Position numbers and translations under genes: made by a program | Shown here: in pieces, positions 51,311-59,638 of the stretch | How the letters are laid out: every line of letters begins with the position of its first letter | How positions within the stretch are numbered: position 1 is the stretch's first letter | The notes under the pieces: model-generated | What the model was told of the DNA's origin: nothing | The model's input: only the letters and a program-made list of their open reading frames with translations | Database searches by the model: none | Origin: Leifsonia sp. Root1293 | GTDB taxonomy: Bacteria; Actinomycetota; Actinomycetes; Actinomycetales; Microbacteriaceae | Length of the DNA: 64,000 bases | Assembly (NCBI RefSeq): GCF_001425325.1 | Contig: NZ_LMEH01000002.1 | Span: 867,249-931,248, forward strand | Direction of reading: 5' to 3'

Positions 51311-52570
51311 TCAGGCGGTGACGGTGACCGTCGCGGTCGCCGACGAGGCGGGTCCGGCCTCCAGCCGCACTGTGTCCGCGATTCCGGAACCGCGCGCCGG
51401 CGCGATGCCGTAGTCGCCTGCGAATCCCTGCAGGCGGAACCTGCCCGCGTGATCGGTTCGCGCCGTCGTCTGCTGGAGCCACCACTCGCCCTTCACGAGG
51501 GCGTGGAGCGCGTCGTAGGCCGGCTTGCGTGACCCGTCGGCCCGCACGAGGCCGATGGGGGCGCCGAGCCAGGCGTCGCGGTCGGTGATTCCCCAGTACG
51601 TGATGGCCGCGACCGACGGATGCCCGACGAGGGAGCGGTAGTGCCGCACGAGCTCGTCGGCCTGTCGGGCCTCCCCGTCGGGCGTCGATGGCCAGCTGGG
51701 CACCTGGTAGTCGTTCAGGTCGACGATGTGGCCGGGCATCAGCTCCCCGGAGACCAGTGAGGTCTCGGTCAGGTGCAACGGCAGGCCGTAGCGGGCGAAG
51801 CGGTCGACCATGGCCAGCATCGCCTCCTCGCCCCAGTAGCCCTGGTGCATGTGCGTCTGCAGCCCGATCGCCGAGATCGGTATCCCGGCTTCGAGGAGAC
51901 CCTCGAGCAGGCACTCGTAGGCGCTCGACAGGTCGAAATCGTTGATCAGCAGGGTGGCCGCCGGGTTCGTCGCCAACGCCTCCTCATAGGCCAGGCGCAC
52001 CATGGCGATGCGTCCGCGTGCGCGGGCGAGGCGCGTGATGCCGTTGTCCTCCTTGTCGAACACCGGCATGATCACGACCTCGTTGATCGCGTCCCAGGTG
52101 TCGATCAGCCCCGCGAAGTCGCCGACCTCCCGGCGGATCCGTTCCCGCTGCAGCCGTTCGATGCCGTCGACGTCGTGCTCCAGCAGCCAGGACGGCTGCA
52201 CGGTGTGCCAGACCAGCGGATGCCCCTTCAGCGCCACCCCGCGGTCGGCGAACCACCGAGCCGTCGTCCTCAGACGCGCGGTGTCCGGGCGGCCCCGGTG
52301 CGGCTCGAAGCCTCCCCAATAGAAGGGAAGCGTCGCGGTGTTGAAGAGATCGAGCCAGAGGGCGGCCAGGTCGGCGTCGCCCGGGGATCCCGATCCGTTG
52401 GCGTGGTCGATGAAGTCGAAGCCGATGTTGCCGAAGGCGAACGCATGCGCCGTCTGCTGCACGAGGACATCGGAGTCCTGCAGGGGTCGACCCGACTGGT
52501 CGCGCACGGTGACGACGGCCTCCCCGAGCCGCTGCGGAGGGCCGCCGCGACCCGGGGAGACGACGTCCAT
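51311..52570 (-). CDS. Intracellular GH10 endo-1,4-beta-xylanase
   Basis: 419 residues without signal peptide. N-terminal beta strands (LGEAVVTVRDQSGRPLQDSDVLVQQTAHAFAFGNIGFDF) lead into a GH10 barrel: KGHPLVWHTVQPSWL, DTWDAINEVVIMP (acid/base Glu), IGLQTHMHQGYW, LPLHLTETSLVS (nucleophile Glu) and ITYWGITDRDAWLG. A ~55-residue C-terminal beta tail follows. It would cut short imported xylo-oligosaccharides in the cytoplasm. Start ATG 52570 is 4 bp from the GH3 stop; last gene of the leftward operon. Confidence 0.92.
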   Translation of the reverse strand: MDVVSPGRGGPPQRLGEAVVTVRDQSGRPLQDSDVLVQQTAHAFAFGNIGFDFIDHANGSGSPGDADLAALWLDLFNTATLPFYWGGFEPHRGRPDTARLRTTARWFADRGVALKGHPLVWHTVQPSWLLEHDVDGIERLQRERIRREVGDFAGLIDTWDAINEVVIMPVFDKEDNGITRLARARGRIAMVRLAYEEALATNPAATLLINDFDLSSAYECLLEGLLEAGIPISAIGLQTHMHQGYWGEEAMLAMVDRFARYGLPLHLTETSLVSGELMPGHIVDLNDYQVPSWPSTPDGEARQADELVRHYRSLVGHPSVAAITYWGITDRDAWLGAPIGLVRADGSRKPAYDALHALVKGEWWLQQTTARTDHAGRFRLQGFAGDYGIAPARGSGIADTVRLEAGPASSATATVTVTA

Positions 52571-52574
52571 CAGC

Positions 52575-54962
52575 TCAGGCCACCGAATCGATGCGCACTG
52601 CCGCGTGCAGTTCCCTGGTGTGATCGACGACACGCCTCGAACCCACCAGTTCCACCGACTGGGCGAACACGATGTCGCCGCTGGACCGGGCCAGTCCCAG
52701 CACGATCTCGCCGGGCTCGACGACGCGTCGGCCGTCACGACCCGTGAACGCAGCGAGGTCGGCTGGAACCTCGAAGCTCACCCGGGCGGATGCGCCTGCC
52801 TCCAGCGGCACTCGGGCGAACCCGATGAGCCGCTGCACGGGCCGCACGACGCTCGCCACGGTGTCGTGCAGGTACAGCTGCACGACCTCGACGCCCGAGC
52901 GATCGCCGACGTTCCCCACCGTCACCGAGACCTCGACGCGGCCGTCGACGGCGATCGGGCCGGAGATCGCCGTCGAAGACGCGGCATCGCTCCACTCGAA
53001 CGGGCTGTAGCCCAGGCCGTGCCCGAACGGGTACGCCGCGACGGGGTCGATGTTCGACACCTCGCTCGCGCCGGCCAACGGAGACGCCAGGTAGGTCGAC
53101 GGCTGCGCCCCGGGGTGCCCGGGCACCGAGACGGGCAGTCGCCCGCTCGGATTCACCCGACCGCTCAGCACGCCGGCGATCGCCTGCGTGCCCTCCTCGC
53201 CGAGGAAGAAGGTCTGCACGATGGCAGATGCCTCCTCCGTAGCCGATCCGAGGGCGTACGGCCTTCCGGCCAGCAGGGTGACGACGGTTGGGGTTCCGAT
53301 CTCGAGCACGGCATCGAGCAGCGCCTGCTGGGCTCCCGGGAGCGCGAGGCTCTCGGCGTCGCAGCCTTCACCGCTGGTGCCGCGGCCGAAGAGGCCGGCG
53401 CGGTCGCCGAGCGCCAGCACGACGACGTCAGCGGCCCGCGCCGCGGCGACGGCATCCGGAACAGCATCCGTCTCGCCGCCGTCGACGGACGTTCCGCGGA
53501 CGAATTGCACGGTGGACCCCGGGAACTCGGCCCGGATCGACTCGAGCAGGGTGGGCAGTTCGATGCCGATCGGCACCTCCGGGTGCTTCACGCCCACGTG
53601 GGCCGGGAACGAGTAGCACCCGAGCACGGCGTAGGGGTCGTCGGCATTCGGCCCGATGACGGCGATGTGCTTCGGTGCATCGGATGCCGCTCCCAGGGGG
53701 AGCACTCCGTCGTTCCGCAGCAGCACCACGGCCCGCTCGGCCAGGGCGCGTGCGATCTCGCGGTTCTCGGCCGAATCGAGGTCGATGCTCCCGCGCAGGT
53801 CGGAGCCGAAGTCCTGCCCGCGGAGGGCGGCGGGCACGGGGGAGTAGTCGGCGTCGAGCATGCCGAACTCCGCCTTCTGCCGGAGCACCCGGCGCAGCGC
53901 CCTGTCGACCAGGGACTCATCGATGCGCCCGGCTTCGATGGCAGCGACGAACGGCCCGGAGAAGGCCTTCACCGTCGGCAGCTCGACGTCGATGCCCGCT
54001 TCCAGAGCCTGGGCTGCAGCGTCGGTCCAGTCTCCGGCGACACCGTGGAGCAGGTGCAGGAAGCCGATGGCGAAGTAGTCGGCGACGACCGTGCCGTCGA
54101 ATCCCCATGTGTCGCGCAGCAGCTCGGTCAGCAGCGACGGATCGGCAGCTGTCGGCACGCCGTCGATGTCGGTGTACGCGTTCATCACGCTGCGCACGCC
54201 CGACTCGCGAACGGCCATCTCGAACGGCGGGAGCAGCACGTCGGCGATCTCGCGTGCACCGACGGACACCGGAGCGAGGTTGCGTCCGGCCTTCGATGCC
54301 GAGTAGCCGACGAAGTGCTTCAGGGTGGCGACGACACCCTCGGACTCGAGTCCGCGGATGTAGGCGGAGGCGACAGTGCCGATCAGGTAGGGATCCTCGC
54401 CGATGGTCTCCTCGACGCGACCCCAGCGGGCGTCGCGCACGACGTCGAGCACGGGGGCCAGGCCCTGGTGGATGCCGAGGCCGCGCATATCGGCTCCGAT
54501 GCGGGACGCCATCCGTTCGACCAGCTCCGGGTCGAAGGTGGCGCCCCAGCTCAGCGGAACCGGATAGGCGGTCGCGCCCCACGCGGCGAAGCCGGCCAGG
54601 CACTCCTCGTGCGCCATCGCCGGAATGCCGAAGCGGCTCTCACGAATGATGCGCTCCTGGGTGCGCAGCAGCGACAGTGCCCCGAGCGCCGGGTCGACCG
54701 GTGCTGTGCCGAACGGCCGGGTCAGCTGTCCCAGCCCCGACGGGAGAAGGGCGTCGAGGTCGACGAGCTCCTCCATGTCGTGCTGGTGCGGGGCGACGTC
54801 GCCGCCCTCCGCCGATGCGCCGACCCAGATGCCGTAGAGCTGCGCCACCTTCTCCGACACCGTCATGGCGTCGATGAGGGCGTCCACGCGCTCGGCGATC
54901 GGGCGTGCGGTGTCGTGCCAGGCGGCATCCGTCGCCTGGCGGACTCTCTCGGGCGCGGTCAT
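52575..54962 (-). CDS. GH3 beta-glycosidase, probably beta-xylosidase
   Basis: 795 residues, no signal peptide. The GH3 barrel has GLAPVLDVVRDARWGRVEETIGEDPYLIG, LKHFVGYSASKAGRNLAPV, and the nucleophile Asp in GTVVADYFAIGFLH. Next the alpha/beta sandwich (IAVIGPNADDPYAVLGCY, VVLALGDRAGLFGRGTSGEGCD) and a C-terminal fibronectin-III-like domain (VEVSVTVGNVGDRSGVEVVQLYL). With the GH10 and the importer in one operon, beta-xylosidase is the natural substrate choice, but beta-glucosidase cannot be excluded. 4-bp overlap with the upstream permease gene. Confidence 0.92.
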   Translation of the reverse strand: MTAPERVRQATDAAWHDTARPIAERVDALIDAMTVSEKVAQLYGIWVGASAEGGDVAPHQHDMEELVDLDALLPSGLGQLTRPFGTAPVDPALGALSLLRTQERIIRESRFGIPAMAHEECLAGFAAWGATAYPVPLSWGATFDPELVERMASRIGADMRGLGIHQGLAPVLDVVRDARWGRVEETIGEDPYLIGTVASAYIRGLESEGVVATLKHFVGYSASKAGRNLAPVSVGAREIADVLLPPFEMAVRESGVRSVMNAYTDIDGVPTAADPSLLTELLRDTWGFDGTVVADYFAIGFLHLLHGVAGDWTDAAAQALEAGIDVELPTVKAFSGPFVAAIEAGRIDESLVDRALRRVLRQKAEFGMLDADYSPVPAALRGQDFGSDLRGSIDLDSAENREIARALAERAVVLLRNDGVLPLGAASDAPKHIAVIGPNADDPYAVLGCYSFPAHVGVKHPEVPIGIELPTLLESIRAEFPGSTVQFVRGTSVDGGETDAVPDAVAAARAADVVVLALGDRAGLFGRGTSGEGCDAESLALPGAQQALLDAVLEIGTPTVVTLLAGRPYALGSATEEASAIVQTFFLGEEGTQAIAGVLSGRVNPSGRLPVSVPGHPGAQPSTYLASPLAGASEVSNIDPVAAYPFGHGLGYSPFEWSDAASSTAISGPIAVDGRVEVSVTVGNVGDRSGVEVVQLYLHDTVASVVRPVQRLIGFARVPLEAGASARVSFEVPADLAAFTGRDGRRVVEPGEIVLGLARSSGDIVFAQSVELVGSRRVVDHTRELHAAVRIDSVA

Positions 54963-55858
54963 CCCTTCACCGCCCCGGTGAGGCCGCCGACGATGCGGCG
55001 CTGGGCGAGGGTGAAGAACAGGATGGCCGGCAGCATCGCGAGCGACGTGAATGCCAGCACCGCCGCCGTGTCCTGGGAGTACTGCGTCGAGAACTGCTGC
55101 ACTCCGAGAGGCAGCGTGTAGGTCGACGCGTCGCTCAGCATGAGCAACGGCAGCAGATAGGCGTTCCAGCTGCCCACGAAGGCGAGCACGCCCACCGTGA
55201 CGAGGCCCGGCCCCGACAGCGGCAGCAGGATGCGCCAGAAGAAGCCGAAACGGCTGGTGCCGTCGATGGCTGCAGCATCCTCCAGCTCAGCCGGGATGGC
55301 TCGCAGGAACGGCACCAGGATGATGATCGTCGTCGGAAGGGCGAAGGCGATCTGCGGTACGAAGACCCCGGCGAGGCTGCCGAGGAGCCCGATGTTCTTG
55401 AGCATCAGGTACAGGGGCAGGATCGCGACGGTGATGGGGAACAGCAGGCCGGCCGTGAACATCGAGTAGATGGCGTCGCGACCGCGGAACTCGTAGCGGG
55501 CGATGACGAAGGCGGCCATCACTCCGAGGATGACGACGCCGATGGTAGTCGCCAGCGCCGTGATGGTGCTGTTGCCCACCTGCAGCCAGAACGTGGGAGA
55601 CGTGATGACGGCCGAATAGCTGTCGAACACCCACGGGTCGGGCCAGGCCGACGGGTTCGCGTTGATCTGGGCCGTCGTGCGGAAGCCGCCGATCCAGATG
55701 TAGGCGACGGGCGCGATCGTGATTCCGACGATGATCAGCGCGATCAGGTAGACGAAGGGCTGACCCCAGTCGAAGCCGCGACGGACGCCGGGGACGGGGC
55801 CTGCCGGCGCATCGGGCTGACCGGCTGTCGCCGGTGCCGTGATTGTGGGCGTGGTCAT
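54959..55858 (-). CDS. Carbohydrate ABC transporter permease (MalG-like)
   Basis: 299 residues with six helices and EAA loop LEDAAAIDGTSRFGFFWRILLPLSGPGL. A Pro/Ala-rich N-terminal tail precedes the first helix. It begins 2 bp after the stop of the first permease and overlaps the GH3 gene by 4 bp: tightly coupled operon. Start set at ATG 55858 (MTTPTITAPATAG). Needs an outside ATPase. Confidence 0.93.
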   Translation of the reverse strand: MTTPTITAPATAGQPDAPAGPVPGVRRGFDWGQPFVYLIALIIVGITIAPVAYIWIGGFRTTAQINANPSAWPDPWVFDSYSAVITSPTFWLQVGNSTITALATTIGVVILGVMAAFVIARYEFRGRDAIYSMFTAGLLFPITVAILPLYLMLKNIGLLGSLAGVFVPQIAFALPTTIIILVPFLRAIPAELEDAAAIDGTSRFGFFWRILLPLSGPGLVTVGVLAFVGSWNAYLLPLLMLSDASTYTLPLGVQQFSTQYSQDTAAVLAFTSLAMLPAILFFTLAQRRIVGGLTGAVKG

Positions 55859-55860
55859 GG

Positions 55861-56841
55861 TCAACCCACTCCTTCGGTGAGGGAACCGGCGAGGTCGCGC
55901 TTCAGCACGAACCGCTGGTAGACGAGGGCGAAGATGAGGGAGACGATGAACAGGATCACCGCGACGGCGCTGCCGAAGCCGAGCTGGTTGCGCTGGAATC
56001 CGAACTGCACCATGTAGGTGGCCATGGTGGCCGTGGCTCCGGCCGGACCCCCGCCGGTGACGACCCAGATCATGTCGAAGAGCTGCAGGGAGCCGATGAT
56101 CGACAGGAACGCCCAGATGCGGATGGTCGGTCCGAGCAGGGGGATCGTGATGTGGCGCTGGATCTGCCACCAGCTCGCCCCGTCGATGGATGCTGCCTCA
56201 CTGAGTTCCTCGGGAACGCCCTGGAGGCCTGCGAGGAACAGGATGATGGCGAAGCCGATGTACTTCCAGGTGAGGATCCAGAACATCGTCCAGAGCACGA
56301 TGTCGGAGTCGGCCAGCCAGAGCTGGCTCGCCCCGCCGAGCCCGATCGCCGAGAGGAAGGCATCGAATGGGCCGTCGGGCTGCAGCAGCAGCTTCCACGA
56401 CAGACCGGCGATGACCTCGCTCAGCACATAGGGGATGAAGATGATGACCCGGAGCAGCGTGCGACCGCGCATCCGTCGATTCAGCAGCAGGGCGATGCCG
56501 ATGGCGACGGGGCCCTGGATGACCAGGGAGAGCACGACGATGAACAGGTTGTGGCCGACGGCTCCGATGAAGACGGGGTCGGTGAGCGCCCGCACGTAGT
56601 TGCCGGGGAAGTTGAAGTCTGTGAGCGGGCCGAAGCCGTTCCACTTGTACAGGCTGTAGACGGCGGCGAGAGCCACCGGAACGAGGACGAATGCGACATA
56701 GACGAGAGTCGCCGGCCCGACGAACAGGGCGATCTCGAGGCGCTTGCGGCGGCTGGCGCGCGATGGTCGAGGTGACCGTCGCGCCGGGGTCGGGCCCGCG
56801 GAGACCGCGGACCCGACCGTTTCGGTGCGTGTGAGTGTCAT
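55861..56841 (-). CDS. Carbohydrate ABC transporter permease (MalF-like)
   Basis: 326 residues, six helices: LFVGPATLVYVAFVLVPVALAAVYSLYKWNGFG at the start and EAA loop LSEAASIDGASWWQIQRHITIPLLGPTI. Basic N-terminal tail. Second gene of the leftward operon after the binding-protein gene (9 bp between). Confidence 0.93.
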   Translation of the reverse strand: MTLTRTETVGSAVSAGPTPARRSPRPSRASRRKRLEIALFVGPATLVYVAFVLVPVALAAVYSLYKWNGFGPLTDFNFPGNYVRALTDPVFIGAVGHNLFIVVLSLVIQGPVAIGIALLLNRRMRGRTLLRVIIFIPYVLSEVIAGLSWKLLLQPDGPFDAFLSAIGLGGASQLWLADSDIVLWTMFWILTWKYIGFAIILFLAGLQGVPEELSEAASIDGASWWQIQRHITIPLLGPTIRIWAFLSIIGSLQLFDMIWVVTGGGPAGATATMATYMVQFGFQRNQLGFGSAVAVILFIVSLIFALVYQRFVLKRDLAGSLTEGVG

Positions 56842-56850
56842 GTGGTTCGA

Positions 56851-58143
56851 CTACTCCGTCGCTGCGGCGTCCTGCATGCCGGTGACGATGTCCTTCGGGC
56901 TTCCCTTGCCTGCGAACAGGTTCACGATGCCGTCGTTCATGGCGCCTCCGACGGTCGCACCGTAGGCGGTGTCGAGCCAGAGCTGCACGTAGGAGGCGTT
57001 CTGCTTGCCCTCGAGCACCATCTGCAGGTTGGGGTCGGCGACGCTGGATGCCGCATCCGCAACCGTCGGGATGCCGGCACCGGACTCACCGAAGCGCTTC
57101 TGCACGTCTGCGCTCATGATGTACTTCAGCAGTTCGACGCACTCCGGCGGCGCCTGCTGGGAGCAGGCGAAGCCGTCGCCGCCGCCCAGGGCTGCTGTCG
57201 GGTCGCCGTCGGCGCCCTCGATCCCCGGGAAGTTGAACCAGCCGAGGAACTCCGGAACCTTCTTGTCGTCGGTGAGGCCGCCGATCACGCCGGGCTCCCA
57301 GTGACCCATGAGCTCCATGGCGACCTTGCCACTCCCGAGGAGGCCGGCCGAGCTGCCTGCACCCTGCTGTGCTGGCGTGGCCAGGAAGCCCTCGTTGAAC
57401 GGTTCGGTCTTGAGGAAGGCCTCGAGGTCTTCACCGGCCTTCTCGAAGCAGGAGTCGCTGAAGTCGTGCGTCGACTGCGCCTTCTTCAGGGTCTCGGGCG
57501 AGCAGTCCTTGAGGGCGAAGTTGTACCACCAGTGCGCGGCGGGCCACTTGTCGCCGGCGCCCACCGAGATGGGTGCGATGCCGGCAGCCTTGAGCTTGGC
57601 CACGTCGTCGTTCAGTTCGTCGAGAGTCGTCGGGGGTGCCGTGATCCCGGCCTGTGCGAAGAGGTCCTTGTTGTACCAGAAGCCCTCGATGCCGTAGCTG
57701 AAGGGCAGTCCGTAGGTGGCGTCGTCGATCTGCCAGCCGCTGACGGTCGGGCCGATCGCGTCGAGCTCGTCCTTCACGTCGTCGGAGATGTCCTTGACGT
57801 AGCCAGCGGCCACCTGGTCCTTCAGCTCGCCGCCGCCCCACGCCTGGAACAGGTCCGGCGGGTTGTTCGACCTCAGCGCGTTGGGGATGAGGGTCTTCTG
57901 CAGGTCTTCGTTCTGGTACCCGGTCACTTCGACCGTGACGTTCGGATTCGCCTCCTCGAACTCGGCGGCGACATCCTCCCACAGCCCCTTCAGTGGATCC
58001 TGGTTGCCGTTGTGCCACCAGGTGAGCTTGACCTTCCCGTCGCCGCTGTCGCCGTTGCTCGCGCTACAGCCGCTGAGTGCTGCGACCGCGAGCCCGATGG
58101 CGGCTGCGCCGGCGAGCAGTCGCGTGGTGCTGCGTCTGTTCAT
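56851..58143 (-). CDS. Sugar-binding lipoprotein of ABC transporter (xylo-oligosaccharide candidate)
   Basis: 430 residues. MNRRSTTRLLAGAAAIGLAV then lipobox LSGC (about residue 25). The mature domain LTWWHNGNQDPLKGLWEDVAAEFEEANPNVTVEVTG and GGGDGFACSQQAPPECVELLKYI is a family 1 solute-binding protein. AGAGG lies seven bases before ATG 58143; the adjacent ATG at 58146 is also possible. First gene of an operon with two permeases, GH3 and GH10, so the ligand is probably xylo-oligosaccharide. Confidence 0.92.
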   Translation of the reverse strand: MNRRSTTRLLAGAAAIGLAVAALSGCSASNGDSGDGKVKLTWWHNGNQDPLKGLWEDVAAEFEEANPNVTVEVTGYQNEDLQKTLIPNALRSNNPPDLFQAWGGGELKDQVAAGYVKDISDDVKDELDAIGPTVSGWQIDDATYGLPFSYGIEGFWYNKDLFAQAGITAPPTTLDELNDDVAKLKAAGIAPISVGAGDKWPAAHWWYNFALKDCSPETLKKAQSTHDFSDSCFEKAGEDLEAFLKTEPFNEGFLATPAQQGAGSSAGLLGSGKVAMELMGHWEPGVIGGLTDDKKVPEFLGWFNFPGIEGADGDPTAALGGGDGFACSQQAPPECVELLKYIMSADVQKRFGESGAGIPTVADAASSVADPNLQMVLEGKQNASYVQLWLDTAYGATVGGAMNDGIVNLFAGKGSPKDIVTGMQDAAATE

Positions 58144-58154
58144 CATTGAACCTC

Positions 58155-58227
58155 TCGAAAGTTTCGACGTCTGCGTCGAAAGTGATCTGGACGCTCTGAT
58201 CCTATGGCCGCGAACATATGCCGTCAA
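58155..58227 (-). promoter_or_regulatory. Promoter and operators of the leftward xylo-oligosaccharide operon
   Basis: Minus strand: TTGACG (58222-58227), a 17-base spacer and TAGGAT (58199-58204), close to the vegetative consensus. Downstream of the start lies a perfect palindrome TCGAAA-G-TTTCGA (58155-58167), with another TCGAAA half-site at 58176-58181, placed as a roadblock for a LacI-type repressor. Around the -35, CGGCATATGTTCG and (58229-58241) CCGAATATGTTGCG are direct repeats 19 bp apart, possible ROK sites. Confidence 0.7.
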
Positions 58228-58287
58228 GCGCAACATATTCGGCGTGGGTCGGGCGCCCGGTGCCCAGTCCCCCCTAGAGTGTTAGCC

Positions 58288-59484
58288 GTGACCACCCTGG
58301 GGACCTTCGACGGCGTCCATCGCCGAAACCTGTCGAAAGTGCTGTCGCTCGTGCACTACGACGGCCCGCTCTCGCGTGCCCAGGTCACCGCAGCCACCGG
58401 ATTGAACCGGTCGACCGTCGCCACCCTCGTGTCCGAGCTGGCGGCCCTCGACCTCGTCGTCGAGTCTGCGCCCGACCCGACGAACCGGGTGGGCCGCCCC
58501 TCGCCCGTGGTGGCGCCGCATCCGCTGGCCGCCGTCGTGGCCGTGAACCCCGAGGTCGACGCCATCACGATCGCGGCCGTCGGTCTCGGAGGGCGCGTGC
58601 TGCACAGCGAGCGCATCGAGGTCGACCACGTCGTGGGCCCCGAAGAGGTCGTGGAGATCGTCGAGGGCGCCGTCTCGGGCTGGACCACCGGAGAGCTCGC
58701 TGAGTTGCGCTTCCTCGCGTGCGGGGTGGCCGTGCCGGGTCAGGTGCGACGGGCCGACGGCCTGGTGCGCTGGGCTCCGCACCTGGGGTGGTCGGATGCC
58801 GCCGTCCGCGACCTGCTCGAGAGTGCGATCGGCCTGCCGACCGTCGTCGACAACGACGCGAGCCTCGGAGCCGTCGCCGAGCACCTGTTCGGCGCCGGCC
58901 GCGGCGTCGACGATGTCGTCTACCTCAATGGCGGCGCCAGCGGTATCGGCGGTGGGCTCATCGTGCACGGCCGCCTCGTCGGGGGATCGGCCGGATATGC
59001 CGGCGAGTTCGGCCAGAATCGGCCGGGCATCGCGGAGGCCGACGATCGGCGTGCGCCCGGCGGGGTTCTCGAAGACGAGGTGAGCCGCGCGAGGCTCCTC
59101 GAAGCCGTCGGGCTCGCCACGGCCGACGAGCCGACTCTGGCCGACGCCCTGATGCTGTCGACGGATGCCGCGGTGCACGGCGAGCTCGAACGGCAGCGCC
59201 GCATCCTCGCCACGGCCCTCTGCAACGCCATCAACGTGCTGAACCCGTCACTCGTGATCCTCGGCGGCTTTCTCGCGACGGTGGCGCAGAGCGACCTGGC
59301 GGCGCTCGAGGCAGCGGTCCTCGCGCAGGCGCTCCCGGTCGCCGGCGAGGGACTCGAGATCCGGGTGGCCGGTCTCGGCGAGGATCGCCTGCTCATCGGT
59401 GCCGCCGAGGCTGCCTTCGCCGCGGTGCTGGCCGATCCGGAGTCCGCCGCTCCCGAGCCCGTCCTGGCCGCCCAGCCCCGCTGA
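58288..59484 (+). CDS. ROK-family regulator lacking the zinc motif
   Basis: 398 residues. Winged helix: LSKVLSLVHYDGPLSRAQVTAATGLNRSTVATLVSELAALDLV; ROK domain: VVAVNPEVDAITIAAVGLGG, GVAVPGQVRRADGLVRWAPHLGW, VVDNDASLGAVAEHLFGAG, VYLNGGASGIGGGLIVHGRL. Where ROK proteins carry CxCGxxGCxE this one reads RRAPGGVLEDEVSRARL without cysteine. TAGAGT (58275-58280) lies seven bases before the GTG at 58288, so leaderless translation is likely; GTG 58279 is inside that promoter. Divergent from the binding-protein operon and 73-150 bp from the next ROK gene. Confidence 0.87.
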   Translation: MTTLGTFDGVHRRNLSKVLSLVHYDGPLSRAQVTAATGLNRSTVATLVSELAALDLVVESAPDPTNRVGRPSPVVAPHPLAAVVAVNPEVDAITIAAVGLGGRVLHSERIEVDHVVGPEEVVEIVEGAVSGWTTGELAELRFLACGVAVPGQVRRADGLVRWAPHLGWSDAAVRDLLESAIGLPTVVDNDASLGAVAEHLFGAGRGVDDVVYLNGGASGIGGGLIVHGRLVGGSAGYAGEFGQNRPGIAEADDRRAPGGVLEDEVSRARLLEAVGLATADEPTLADALMLSTDAAVHGELERQRRILATALCNAINVLNPSLVILGGFLATVAQSDLAALEAAVLAQALPVAGEGLEIRVAGLGEDRLLIGAAEAAFAAVLADPESAAPEPVLAAQPR

Positions 59485-59638
59485 CCTCCTGCAGCAGTTC
59501 CGGTTGCTCTGAGGCGCCGTATCCGACCGCACCTGCTGCGCGAATGGTGGAGGCGACGTGAGCGTCGCCCGCGACACGCATACGTTGGCGCCGGCTGCAA
59601 ACTCCGCGAAATCATCTGCGATGAGTAGGGTCGTTCCC

